64,000 nt of DNA from assembly GCF_022012395.1 (NCBI RefSeq), contig NZ_JAKLTQ010000018.1, positions 34,121 through 98,120 on the forward strand, given 5' to 3'. A model generated the notes under the pieces. That model was not told the DNA's origin and made no database searches. It saw only the letters and a program-made list of their open reading frames with translations. This document shows, one piece after another, positions 53,696 through 62,134 of the stretch (within the stretch, counting starts at the first letter, position 1; every line of letters starts with the position of its first letter). A program made the translations under genes and the position numbers. This DNA comes from Arthrobacter hankyongi. GTDB lineage: Bacteria; Actinomycetota; Actinomycetes; Actinomycetales; Micrococcaceae.

Positions 53696-54889
53696 ATGAC
53701 TGCAGAGCATGGAGACGCCGCGGGACGGCTGCCGGCACAGCCCAGAGCCTTCCGGGCGGGGCCCTCCTCCGAGCCCGAGTGGGCACGGCTGATCGAGCGG
53801 CTGTGGCAGGAGCGGGACCTGCTGGTGAGCGACTTCCTGCAGCGGTTCGCCGCCGTGTCCTATGGCGAGGCCCGGGTCCCGGAGCAGGACGTCTACCAGA
53901 CGGCGGTGGACACCATGGAGATGTTCCTGTTCCAGATGGCCGGCCTGGACCTGCCACCCGACCTGCGGTCGCTGCCCCGGGAGGTCGCCGTGCGCCGGGT
54001 CCGCCAGGGCGTTCCCCTGGAGGCGTTCCTGGAGGCGGTGCGCAACGACTTCCGCGTCCTGTGGAAGGGGCTGGAGCGGGTGGCCCGGCCGGACGGCATC
54101 GGCATCCTGGTCGCCAATATGGACCGTATCCTGGACATCGTCGAAGGCTACGTCAGCAGCATCCAGCAGGCTTTCGCCGAGGAGGAAGCCCTGCTGGCGC
54201 GCAACAAGCAGCTCTACCGGCAGCGCCTGCTCTCCCGGCTCTTCCATCCCGGCGCCGCGGACCCCGCCGAGGTGCAGGAGATTGCCGCGGCCCTCGGGAT
54301 CCAGCCCCTGGACACCTTCGAGGTGCTGGCGGTGGTCGACGACGCCGTGCACCAGGCCCAGTCCCGGTACGGATCCGAGGCCGGCGTGTACGCCTATGAG
54401 AACACCGGGGCCCTCTATCTGTTCCGGCCGCAGCGCAAGGCACGCAGCTGGCGCCAGGAGGCACCCGGTTTCGCCGCCGGCTACGTGCCCGGGGCAGCGG
54501 GGCTGGCGGCCGTGCCGGCCGCGGCCGCGTCGGCACTGGTGCTGGCCCGGCACCGCGGCCCCGGGACAACGCTGGCCACCGTGGACGACACCTGGATGGG
54601 GATCGCCGGCAGCCTGCTCGAGCAGACCCTGCCGGGCTTCTCCGATCCGGTACACCGGGCGCTGGACCGGTGCACGCCGCACGAGCGCGAGCGCCTGCTG
54701 CAGGTGGCCCGCAGCTATGCGCGGACCGGCTCGATCAAGGAAACCTCCGAGGAGCTGTACTGCCACCGGAACACCGTGGTCAACCGGCTGCACAGCCTCC
54801 AGGAGGTGATCGGGCTGGACCTGACCGTCCCGGCCCAGGCGGCCCGGGCGCTGGTGGCGCTCAGCCGCTATGCAGCCAAGCAGGGCTAG
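53696..54889 (+). CDS. PucR-family transcriptional regulator
   Basis: This 397-residue protein has a helical N-terminal sensory part (about 25-160, containing RQGVPLEAFLEAVRNDFRVL), a middle GGDEF-like/CdaR region and a C-terminal PucR HTH (SYARTGSIKETSEELYCHRN, then VVNRLHSLQEVIG). PucR/CdaR proteins usually activate purine, ureide or small-acid catabolism. Divergence from the amidohydrolase-carbamoylase pair makes those the likely targets. No ribosome site is present; a CATAAT box 8 bp before the ATG suggests a leaderless message. Confidence 0.85.
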   Translation: MTAEHGDAAGRLPAQPRAFRAGPSSEPEWARLIERLWQERDLLVSDFLQRFAAVSYGEARVPEQDVYQTAVDTMEMFLFQMAGLDLPPDLRSLPREVAVRRVRQGVPLEAFLEAVRNDFRVLWKGLERVARPDGIGILVANMDRILDIVEGYVSSIQQAFAEEEALLARNKQLYRQRLLSRLFHPGAADPAEVQEIAAALGIQPLDTFEVLAVVDDAVHQAQSRYGSEAGVYAYENTGALYLFRPQRKARSWRQEAPGFAAGYVPGAAGLAAVPAAAASALVLARHRGPGTTLATVDDTWMGIAGSLLEQTLPGFSDPVHRALDRCTPHERERLLQVARSYARTGSIKETSEELYCHRNTVVNRLHSLQEVIGLDLTVPAQAARALVALSRYAAKQG

Positions 54890-55098
54890 ATTATTGATTT
54901 GCCCAAGTTTTTCCGCTCAAGTCTGTGGATATTGTCATTGTTCGGGGAATTAGCACTCGCTTACCCTTGATAGAGCACTACTGTTCTGCTCGCGTGATCT
55001 CCCTCCGGCACGTGCCCCGGAGGGGGCGCAGGCCCTGGCCCCACGACCGCCACGGGAATCCGCGCTGCAGACCTCCTCAAATTTGAAAGGCCCACTCC

Positions 55099-56430
55099 TT
55101 GACCACGTCGCCCACGCTCCATGGCGCCAAGAGCGCCCCGCCGGTCGTCTCCGGCAAGGATGCCGGCAAGATCGCCCGCGCCGCCTTTGTCGGAACAGCC
55201 CTCGAATGGTACGACTACTACCTCTTCGGCACCGCCGCGGCCCTGGTCTTCAACCGGCTCTTCTTCACCGAACTGAACCCGACGGCGGCCCTGCTGGCCT
55301 CCTTCGCCACCTTCGGCGTCGGCTTCGCCGCCCGCCCGATCGGCGCCGTCGTCTTCGGCTACATCGGCGACCGGTACGGACGCCGCCCGGCGCTGCTGAC
55401 CACGATCGTGATGATCGGCATCGCCACCGCCCTGATCGGCGCGCTGCCGGACTTCGCCAGCATCGGCCTGGCCGCACCGATCCTGCTCGCGGTGCTGCGC
55501 CTGGTCCAGGGCCTGGCCGTCGGCGGCGAATGGGGCGGTGCCGTGACCATGGCGGTCGAGCACGCTCCGGCCGAAAAGCGCGGCCGGTACGCCGCGATGG
55601 TCCAGATCGGCTCGCCGGTCGCCACCCTGCTTGCCTCCGGCGCGTTCACGCTGGTGCTGCTCCTGCCGTCCGAGGCCTTCGACGCCTGGGGCTGGCGCAT
55701 TCCGTTCCTGCTGGCCATTCCGATGCTGCTCGTCGCGCTCTGGATCCGCCTCAAGGTCGAGGAGTCCCCGATCTTCAAGGATCTGCTCGCCCAGGAAGAG
55801 ACCGTCAAGGTTCCTGCGCTTGAGGTGTTCCGCCACGCCGGCGGCCGCCTCGTCGTGGCCGTGCTCGCCGCCCTGCTCGGCGTCGGCGGTTTCTACATGA
55901 TCACCACCTTCGTGGTCAGCTACGGCGCCAACACCCTCGGCGTCGAACGCAGTGTGATGGTCAACGCCACCCTGGTCGCCGCCGTCGCCCAGATCATCGT
56001 CACCATCCTGATGGGCCGGCTGGCCGAGAAGGTCGGCCCGGGCAAGGTCACCATGTGGGGCGGCATCGCCACCGCGGTCCTGGCCTTCCCGCTGTTCGCC
56101 ATGATCGACACGAAGTCCCCGCTGATGATCACGCTGGCCATCACCATCGGCATCATGCTCATCGCCGTCGCGTACGCCGTCAACGGCGCCCTGCTGACCG
56201 AGCTGTTCCCGCCGAAGCTGCGCTACTCCGGCGTGGCCCTGGGCTACAACATCGCCGGCGCCACCAGCGGCTTCATGCCGATGGTCGCCACTGCCATGCT
56301 GGGCGTCTCCGGCAACGCGTCCTGGGGCGCGGCGCTGATCCTGGCCATCATCGCGCTGCTCACCGCCGTCGGCGGTTTCCTCGGCGGACGCATGCGTGTC
56401 CGGGACAAGCAGCTCGTCGCCGACGCCTAA
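55099..56430 (+). CDS. MFS transporter, metabolite:H+ symporter (MHS) family
   Basis: This 443-residue, 12-helix membrane protein starts at TTG with GAAAGG 8 bp upstream. MHS signatures are AAFVGTALEWYDYYLFGTAA in helix 1, RPIGAVVFGYIGDRYGRRPA between helices 2 and 3, RLVQGLAVGGEWGGAVTMAV and WGWRIPFLLAIPM. Family members import small carboxylates and betaines such as citrate, alpha-ketoglutarate, proline or shikimate. It precedes the M20 peptidase with a strong terminator-like hairpin between. The cargo is unknown, perhaps the acylated amino compound used next door. Confidence 0.88.
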   Translation: MTTSPTLHGAKSAPPVVSGKDAGKIARAAFVGTALEWYDYYLFGTAAALVFNRLFFTELNPTAALLASFATFGVGFAARPIGAVVFGYIGDRYGRRPALLTTIVMIGIATALIGALPDFASIGLAAPILLAVLRLVQGLAVGGEWGGAVTMAVEHAPAEKRGRYAAMVQIGSPVATLLASGAFTLVLLLPSEAFDAWGWRIPFLLAIPMLLVALWIRLKVEESPIFKDLLAQEETVKVPALEVFRHAGGRLVVAVLAALLGVGGFYMITTFVVSYGANTLGVERSVMVNATLVAAVAQIIVTILMGRLAEKVGPGKVTMWGGIATAVLAFPLFAMIDTKSPLMITLAITIGIMLIAVAYAVNGALLTELFPPKLRYSGVALGYNIAGATSGFMPMVATAMLGVSGNASWGAALILAIIALLTAVGGFLGGRMRVRDKQLVADA

Positions 56431-56486
56431 AGCCCGGGGCCCCGCGCCCCGCTCGGTGCCGCCAGGCACCAGCCGCTCAACCATCT

Positions 56487-56524
56487 GCGTGGGGGAGCCG
56501 TCCCGCAGGACGGCTCCCCCACGC
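56487..56524 (+). terminator. 17-bp perfect hairpin between MHS transporter and M20 gene
   Basis: GCGTGGGGGAGCCGTCC pairs perfectly with its complement around CGCA. It lies 56 bp after the MHS stop and 17 bp before the M20 start, so it may partly terminate or control M20 expression. Confidence 0.6.
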
Positions 56525-56541
56525 CGTCTCCGGAGAAGATC

Positions 56542-57816
56542 ATGACCACCGACGCACAGTCCCGCAGGATCCTCGACGCCGTCGACGCCGCTTTCGACGC
56601 CCAGCTGGCCTTCACCCAGGAACTGGTCAAACATCCGTCGCTGCGCACCCGGGAGGGCAGCGCCCAGGACCTGCTCTACGCGGCGATGGCCGGACGCGGC
56701 CTGGAGCTGGACCGGTGGGAGCTGGATCCCGCGGAGCTTGCCGCACACGAAGGCTTCGGCCCGGTGACGGTGTCCTACCAGAACGTGACCAATGTCGTCG
56801 GCACCTACCGGCCGGCCGCGGAGCGGGGCCGGTCCCTGATCCTCAACGGCCATGTCGACGTCGTGCCCGAAGGCCCGGTCGAGGCCTGGTCCCGTTCCCC
56901 GTGGGATGCGCCGATCATCGACGGCTGGCTGTACGGCCGCGGCGCCGGCGACATGAAGGCCGGGCTGGCGGCGAACCTCTTCGCGTTCGACGCCGTCCGC
57001 GCCGCCGGCTTCGAGCCGGCCGGACGCATCCACTTCCAGTCCGTGGTCGAGGAGGAATGCACCGGCAACGGCTCGCTGGCCGCGCTGCTGCGCGGCTACC
57101 GGGCCGACGCCGTGATCATCCCGGAGCCCGAGGAGGACATGCTGGTGCGCGCCAACGTGGGCGTGCTCTGGTTCAAGGTGCGGGTCACCGGCAGCCCCAC
57201 GCACCCGCGGGAAATGGGCTCCGGCTTCAACGCCATCGACGCCGCCTACACCACGATGGCGGCGCTGCGCGAGGTGGAAGCGAAGTGGAACGTGGCCCGG
57301 ACGGAGCACCGCTACTTCGAGGACCTGGACCACCCGATCAACTTCAACTTCGGCGGCATCGCCGGCGGCGACTGGCCCTCGAGCGTGCCGGCCTGGTGCG
57401 AGTTCGACGTGCGCGCGGCGATCTACCCGGGCATCAGCGCCGAGGCGGCCTGGGCCGAACTGCAGGACTGCCTGGCCGGCCTCGCCCGCGGCGGGAACCC
57501 GATCCATGCCGTTGCCACCCGGACCGGCTTCTTCGCCGAAGGCTACGTGCTCGAACCGGGCAGCGCCGCTGAGACCCTGCTGGAACGCACCCACGAGCAG
57601 GTGTTCGGCACCGGGCTGGAAAGCTTCACCACCCCCGGCTATCTGGACGGCCGGGTCTTCACCCTCTACGCGGACACCCCGACGCTGGTCTACGGCCCGG
57701 TCTCGGAGGCGATCCACGGGTTCGACGAGCGCGTCTCGGTGGAGTCGGTCCGCCGGATCACCAAGAGCATCGCGCTGTTCATCGCCAGCTGGTGCGGGCT
57801 CGAGGAGCGGGGCTGA
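56542..57816 (+). CDS. M20 peptidase/deacylase (ArgE/DapE type)
   Basis: This 424-residue zinc hydrolase contains LILNGHVDVVPEGPV (metal His and catalytic Asp), GRGAGDMKAGLAAN (bridging Asp), VVEEECTGNGSLAALL (Glu pair), IIPEPEEDM and a C-terminal metal His in SEAIHGFDERVS. ArgE/DapE-type enzymes hydrolyse N-acyl amino acids or peptides. GGAGAAG precedes the ATG. With the transporter before it, it may take up and deacylate an N-acyl amino compound. It converges with the P450 gene, only 4 bp apart. Confidence 0.88.
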   Translation: MTTDAQSRRILDAVDAAFDAQLAFTQELVKHPSLRTREGSAQDLLYAAMAGRGLELDRWELDPAELAAHEGFGPVTVSYQNVTNVVGTYRPAAERGRSLILNGHVDVVPEGPVEAWSRSPWDAPIIDGWLYGRGAGDMKAGLAANLFAFDAVRAAGFEPAGRIHFQSVVEEECTGNGSLAALLRGYRADAVIIPEPEEDMLVRANVGVLWFKVRVTGSPTHPREMGSGFNAIDAAYTTMAALREVEAKWNVARTEHRYFEDLDHPINFNFGGIAGGDWPSSVPAWCEFDVRAAIYPGISAEAAWAELQDCLAGLARGGNPIHAVATRTGFFAEGYVLEPGSAAETLLERTHEQVFGTGLESFTTPGYLDGRVFTLYADTPTLVYGPVSEAIHGFDERVSVESVRRITKSIALFIASWCGLEERG

Positions 57817-57820
57817 TCCC

Positions 57821-59035
57821 CTAGCCAGCGTCGACGTCGACCGCCAGGTGCCGCGGGCCGCGCAGGATCGGGCTGGGCCGGTACGGCGGCGGGTCCTCGG
57901 CCAGCCGGGGGTTGCGGAACCGGCGGGCGAATTCGGTCAAGGCCACCTGCGTCTCCAGCCGGGCCAGCGGCGCCCCGAAGCACAGGTGGATGCCGCTGCC
58001 GAACCCGAGGTGCTGGTTGTCCGGCCGGTCCGGGATGAAGCGGTCCGGCTCGGCCACGTGCTGCGGGTCGCGGTTGGCGGCGGCGAGCAGCAGCGTGACC
58101 GGGGACCCGGCGGGAATGGTGGTGCCTGCGGCCTCGATGTCGTCCAGCGCGGTCCGGATCGGGATGAAGTGTACCGGCGGCTCGTAGCGCAGCAGTTCCT
58201 CGGTCATCGGAATGACCAGGTCCGGGTCGCGGCGCAGCCGCTCAAGCACGTCCGGATGGCGCAGCAGGGTCAGGACGCCGTTCGAGATCAGGTTGACGGT
58301 GGTCTCGTGCCCGGCGATCAGCAGCAGCAGGCCGGTGCTCGCCAGCTGCTCGGTGGACAGCCTCCCCTCCGGACCGTCGTCGGCGGCCATCGCCGAGAGC
58401 AGGTCGTCGCCGGGAGCCTGCCGGTGCCGTTCCACCAGTTCGCTGATGAAGTTGAACAGCTCGTTGCCGGCCTCTTCCCGCTTCTGCTGCTGGACCTGCG
58501 GATCCACGCCGGGGTTGATGGCCTCCAGTGCCATGTCCACCCATTTCCGGAACCGCGGCCGGTCCTCGACCGGAACCCCGAGCAGCTCGCAGATCACCGA
58601 AACCGGGAACGGATACGCCAGCTCGTCCACCACGTCGATCCGGGTCTTGCCCGCCATCTCGTCGATCAGCCCGGTGACGATCTCCAGCATCCGGGGCTCC
58701 ATGCCCGCGACCCGCCGGGGGGCCTGCGGCGGCCCGAAGTGCCGCATCGCGAGCCGGCGCTGCCGGTCATGCTCGGGCGGGTCCATCAGCAGGAAGCTCG
58801 GCGGCCTGTCCTCGGGCTGCTCGGCCATGGCGGCGGCGAACTGCGGGTTGTGGCTCGGGTCCGAGCTCAGCCGCGGATCGTGCAGCAGCGCAAGGACCTC
58901 CGGGTAGGTGCTGACCAGGTAGGATCCGTCCGCCTGGCGGCTCACCGGGGTGCGGCGGAGCTCGGCGTAGAGCGGGTAGGGATCGGCCCGGTGGGCGGGG
59001 TCCAGGACCTGTTCCCAGACGGTGGGCTCGGCCAT
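57821..59035 (-). CDS. Cytochrome P450
   Basis: This 404-residue soluble class I bacterial P450 shows the I-helix LLLLIAGHETTVNLISN, ExxR in MTEELLRYEPPVHF and the heme loop LGFGSGIHLCFGAPLARLE with ligand Cys352. The start is ATG at 59035, behind AAGGAG; the open frame continues far upstream as an antisense-like extension and is rejected. Its 5' end overlaps the ferredoxin-reductase gene by 94 bp, so both partners of a P450 electron chain are coupled. Substrate is unknown. Confidence 0.92.
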   Translation of the reverse strand: MAEPTVWEQVLDPAHRADPYPLYAELRRTPVSRQADGSYLVSTYPEVLALLHDPRLSSDPSHNPQFAAAMAEQPEDRPPSFLLMDPPEHDRQRRLAMRHFGPPQAPRRVAGMEPRMLEIVTGLIDEMAGKTRIDVVDELAYPFPVSVICELLGVPVEDRPRFRKWVDMALEAINPGVDPQVQQQKREEAGNELFNFISELVERHRQAPGDDLLSAMAADDGPEGRLSTEQLASTGLLLLIAGHETTVNLISNGVLTLLRHPDVLERLRRDPDLVIPMTEELLRYEPPVHFIPIRTALDDIEAAGTTIPAGSPVTLLLAAANRDPQHVAEPDRFIPDRPDNQHLGFGSGIHLCFGAPLARLETQVALTEFARRFRNPRLAEDPPPYRPSPILRGPRHLAVDVDAG

Positions 59036-60609
59036 GGCGGCGGCTCCTTGATGGGTGGGACGATGGCGGCGGGCCGGAACCCCGCCGGGACCGGCTGCAG
59101 CTGCGCCGGCCCGTCGATCTGGCTGAAGGACGGCGGGAACGCCGCCCCCTGCGCAATCAGCGGCTCGTAGAAGTCCAGCCACTTGTTCTGGTTGAAGGCC
59201 ACGGCCGCCACGATCCGGCCCTGGCAGCCGTAGACCGCCAGGAACCGGCGCTGCGGCACCGAGCCTTGGGCGATCGCCACTTCGTCGGCCAGCGCGGGCA
59301 CCCCGACGCTCTTGATTTCGTGGCCGAACTGCACGGACCAGAACTTGGGCACGGCCAGATGCTGCTGCAGCCCGGCCGCGCTGCCGGCCATGTTGTGTGC
59401 CGCGGTCCCGGCCTGGGACACGGCGTCGCCCCAGTGCTCCAGCATCAGGAACCGGTTGCCGAACAGCGGCTGCGCGGCGCAGGAGACATCCCCGGCGGCG
59501 AAGATGCCCTCGACCACCTGCCCGTCCGTGTCCAGCACGCGGCCGCCGGCATCGCAGGCCACTCCCCAGGGACCACTGGCCAGCCCGGAGCCCGCCAGCC
59601 ATTCGACGTTGGGGGTGCCGCCGAGCGCGACGACGGCGATGTCCGCCTCGAGCACCGTGCCGTCGGCGAACCGGGCGCGGCGCAGCCGGCCGCGGCCGTC
59701 CCCTTCCAGGGCGGCAACCCGGGTCCCGCAGCGCAGGTCCACACCGTTGTCCCGCTGGATCTCCCCCGCGATGGCGCCGATGGTGGTGCCCAGCGCGGCA
59801 CGCAGCGGTGCCGGACCGGCTTCGGCGACGGTCACCGGCAGGCCGAGTTCCCGGCACACCGAGGCGATCTCCGAGCCGATGAAGCCGGCGCCGACCACCA
59901 GGACCCGGGCGGGGCTGGCCGCGAGCCGGCGCCGCAGCTGCGCGGCGTCCTGGCGGGTGCGCAGGGTCAGGACGCCCGCGAGCGCCGCCTCCGCCGGATC
60001 CGGCCAGGGCCGGGCCCGCAGGCCGGTGGCGATCAGCAGCCGGTCGAACCCGAGCCGGGTCCCGTCCGCCAGGTGCACCTGCCGGCCGGCCACGTCCAGG
60101 CCGGCCGCCGCGACGCCCAGCCGCCACTGCGCATCGATCCCGTGCCGGCGGGGCAGCGCGGTGCGGTCCGGCCGCACCCACCCCGACTGCACCTGCTTGG
60201 ACAGCGGCACCCGGTCGTAGGGCTCGTGCAGTTCGTCGCCGACCAGGATCAGGGATCCGGCGAAGCCTTCCGCGCGCAGCTGTTCCGCGGCCCGCAGCCC
60301 GGCCAGCGAGGCACCGACGATGACGATCCGGCCGGTCCGCCGGAAGCTGCCGGCGTCGTCGTGCGCGGTTGCGGCGACCGCCGCGCCGGTCTGCCCGTCG
60401 GTACTCGCGGGCGCCCAGTCCGCGCCGTCGAGCCTGATGGCCTGCACCGGGCACGCGGCGGCGGCCCGCAGGATCCTGCGGCGCTGGCCGTCCGCCGGTT
60501 CCGGGTCGTAGACCAGGGCCTCGTCCCCCTGCATGGCGAAGACGTCCGGGGCGAGGAAGGCACACTGCCCGTAGCCCTGGCACTTGGTGAGGTCGACGAC
60601 GAGTCGCAT
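58942..60609 (-). CDS. Fused [3Fe-4S] ferredoxin and ferredoxin reductase
   Basis: This 555-residue fusion starts with a short P450-type ferredoxin (1-65): VDLTKCQGYGQCAFLAPDVF, with Cys-x5-Cys and Tyr at the variable ligand position, then AAAACPVQAIRL. A FAD/NAD ferredoxin reductase follows (about 92-500): RIVIVGASLAGLRAAEQLR, VLVVGAGFIGSEIASVCREL and VEGIFAAGDVS. It should pass electrons from NAD(P)H to the P450 encoded next, as a one-piece redox partner. The C-terminal 34 residues are read from DNA that also encodes the P450 N-terminus and are Pro/Ser-rich, probably without function. Confidence 0.9.
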   Translation of the reverse strand: MRLVVDLTKCQGYGQCAFLAPDVFAMQGDEALVYDPEPADGQRRRILRAAAACPVQAIRLDGADWAPASTDGQTGAAVAATAHDDAGSFRRTGRIVIVGASLAGLRAAEQLRAEGFAGSLILVGDELHEPYDRVPLSKQVQSGWVRPDRTALPRRHGIDAQWRLGVAAAGLDVAGRQVHLADGTRLGFDRLLIATGLRARPWPDPAEAALAGVLTLRTRQDAAQLRRRLAASPARVLVVGAGFIGSEIASVCRELGLPVTVAEAGPAPLRAALGTTIGAIAGEIQRDNGVDLRCGTRVAALEGDGRGRLRRARFADGTVLEADIAVVALGGTPNVEWLAGSGLASGPWGVACDAGGRVLDTDGQVVEGIFAAGDVSCAAQPLFGNRFLMLEHWGDAVSQAGTAAHNMAGSAAGLQQHLAVPKFWSVQFGHEIKSVGVPALADEVAIAQGSVPQRRFLAVYGCQGRIVAAVAFNQNKWLDFYEPLIAQGAAFPPSFSQIDGPAQLQPVPAGFRPAAIVPPIKEPPPWPSPPSGNRSWTPPTGPIPTRSTPSSAAPR

Positions 60610-60675
60610 GTCGGTGTTCTTCCTCGTGCGGGCGTCCGCCCGCCCCTGTCCGGGGGTTGCTGAAGTGAATCGAGT

Positions 60676-61187
60676 CTAGGCCCGATTCCCGGGCAGCGGA
60701 AGAGGATCCGGACCGGCGCCGCCGATGCCTGAGCTGCGCCTCCGGTGCATCCTGAGCCGCGCCGAGCACGCGCCGGAGCAGTACCGCCGCTGTCCCCGCT
60801 TGGTCGTGTCAATGAAGGACGCCGGGCAGCCAGGCGCCGCGCAGCAGCGCGCCCGGCGGACCAAGCCGCCGGCATGCAACTGCATGGCCGCGGGCACCAG
60901 CCGTGCTGCCAATGCCGGCGCGAAGCCCCGAGCCCGGAAACATAGTGGAGCGGGCCCGCCTCCCCGAGTGCAGGGGCGACGGCGTAGTCGCGTGCCAGCC
61001 GGTCCAGTTCACGCCGCGCCCGGCCATGATCTGTTCCCCAGGCTGCCGGGGCCAGCCTATCCCGCAGCCGGCAGACCGGCGCGAGGTCGCGGACCAGCGG
61101 CTCGTCCGGCGGGTTAAAGCCGGCCAGTCCATCGGCCAGCCTGGCCAGCTGCCGGACGTAGTGCAGATTCTCCGGAACGCCGTCCAT
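60676..61187 (-). pseudogene. CGNR zinc-finger regulator, split by a frameshift
   Basis: The N-terminal part (from ATG at 61187: MDGVPENLHYVRQLARLADG to GEAGPLHYVSGLG) and the C-terminal zinc finger (ALAARLVPAAMQLHAG, then CAAPGCPASFIDTTKRGQRRY and CSGACSARLRMH) are in different frames. They join near 60935-60950, in a GC-rich stretch. Cys-x4-Cys and Cys-x3-Cys are the CGNR metal pairs. Restoring one base would give a protein of about 170 residues. CGNR proteins are putative transcription regulators, and this one lies just upstream of the P450 operon. It may be a real pseudogene or a sequence error. Confidence 0.65.
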
Positions 61188-61261
61188 GGCCCGCTGTGGA
61201 TAACCTGGCGGCTTGTGGGCACCCACCCCCCACTACCTTCTAGGCGGACCCGCCGCACGCG

Positions 61262-61276
61262 TAGACTCGTGTTGTG
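61262..61276 (+). promoter_or_regulatory. Predicted -10 box and leaderless start of the lipoprotein gene
   Basis: TAGACT at 61262-61267 is followed after six bases by GTG at 61274, the same layout as at the BetI-like gene. No ribosome site is present. Confidence 0.35.
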
Positions 61277-62122
61277 GCCGGTACTGCGGCTCGCCCGCCT
61301 TCGCTTCGTTCCCGGCGCCGGCTCCCCGCACCAACGCGCGGCGTGCGCCGGCACCAGATGGCCCGATGGCTGGCGCTGCTCACCCTGGGATTCCTTGCGG
61401 CCGTGCTGGCGGGTTGTGCCTCGCCGACCGGTGGCTCGTCCCCCACGCCCACCGGGGCGTGGTCGCTGGCCGCATTGGGTGATTCCGTGCCGGCGGGCGT
61501 CGCCTGTGATTGCACGCCGTACCCGCAGTTGAGTGCCTCGGACTTGTCATCGCCGGACGGTCCGGCGGTCAAGGCCGCAAACGAGGCGGTCGGCGGGTTC
61601 ACCACCGTCGACGTGCTTCACCAGCTCACCGACGCAAGTGCCGCGATCGACTCGGTCAAGGCCGCGCGCCTGGTGGAGATCGAAGTGGGCGCGAACGACG
61701 TGGCGTATTCCAGCTCGTGCGGCACCGAGGTGGCCTGCTACCTGCCCAAGCTGACGGATCTGAGGACCAACCTGCACGACATCGTGGACCGCGTACACGA
61801 GCTCACCGCCGGCCATGCGGTGAACGTGGTGCTGCTGGACTACTGGAGCGTCTGGCTTGGCGGCCAGTACGCAAGCCAGCAGGGTCAGGCCTACGTCGAC
61901 GCAGCGGCTACCGTCACCGACGAGGTCAATACGGTGATCAAGGACATCGCAGCGCAGACCGGGTCGGCGTACGTCGACCTGCGCGCGGCGTTCAAAGGCC
62001 CCGACTACAGCTACGACGAAACCCATTACCTGGCCGCCGACGGCGACCATCCCAACGCCGCCGGCCACCAGAAGATCGCCGCCGCCCTGGCCGAGGTGGT
62101 GCAGCGGCCGCAGGGGACGTGA
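61274..62122 (+). CDS. SGNH/GDSL-type esterase lipoprotein
   Basis: This protein of up to 282 residues has a basic N-terminus and hydrophobic segment (MARWLALLTLGFLAAVLAGC, residues 29-48) ending in a lipobox (VLAGC), so the mature protein should be membrane-anchored outside the cell. The SGNH blocks are LAALGDSVPAG (Ser), EIEVGANDVAY (Gly/Asn) and HYLAADGDHPNAAGHQKIA (Asp and His). These are esterases or lipases with unknown substrate. I use the GTG at 61274 because a -10-like box precedes it directly; starts at 61343 or 61358 are also possible. Confidence 0.8.
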   Translation: MAGTAARPPSLRSRRRLPAPTRGVRRHQMARWLALLTLGFLAAVLAGCASPTGGSSPTPTGAWSLAALGDSVPAGVACDCTPYPQLSASDLSSPDGPAVKAANEAVGGFTTVDVLHQLTDASAAIDSVKAARLVEIEVGANDVAYSSSCGTEVACYLPKLTDLRTNLHDIVDRVHELTAGHAVNVVLLDYWSVWLGGQYASQQGQAYVDAAATVTDEVNTVIKDIAAQTGSAYVDLRAAFKGPDYSYDETHYLAADGDHPNAAGHQKIAAALAEVVQRPQGT

Positions 62123-62134
62123 CCCCCAGCGCTC

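Noticed and set aside
54961..57717. Very long (918-codon) reverse open frame opposite the MHS transporter and M20 genes
   Set aside because: It is antisense to two well-supported genes, has no recognisable domain and is rich in Gly/Asp/His/Gln repeats, as expected from the complement of high-GC coding DNA.
59036..60769. Upstream extension of the P450 frame giving a 982-residue protein
   Set aside because: The extension is Arg/Gly/Ala-rich, overlaps the ferredoxin-reductase gene in another frame and has no domain; a clear ribosome site and start exist at 59035.
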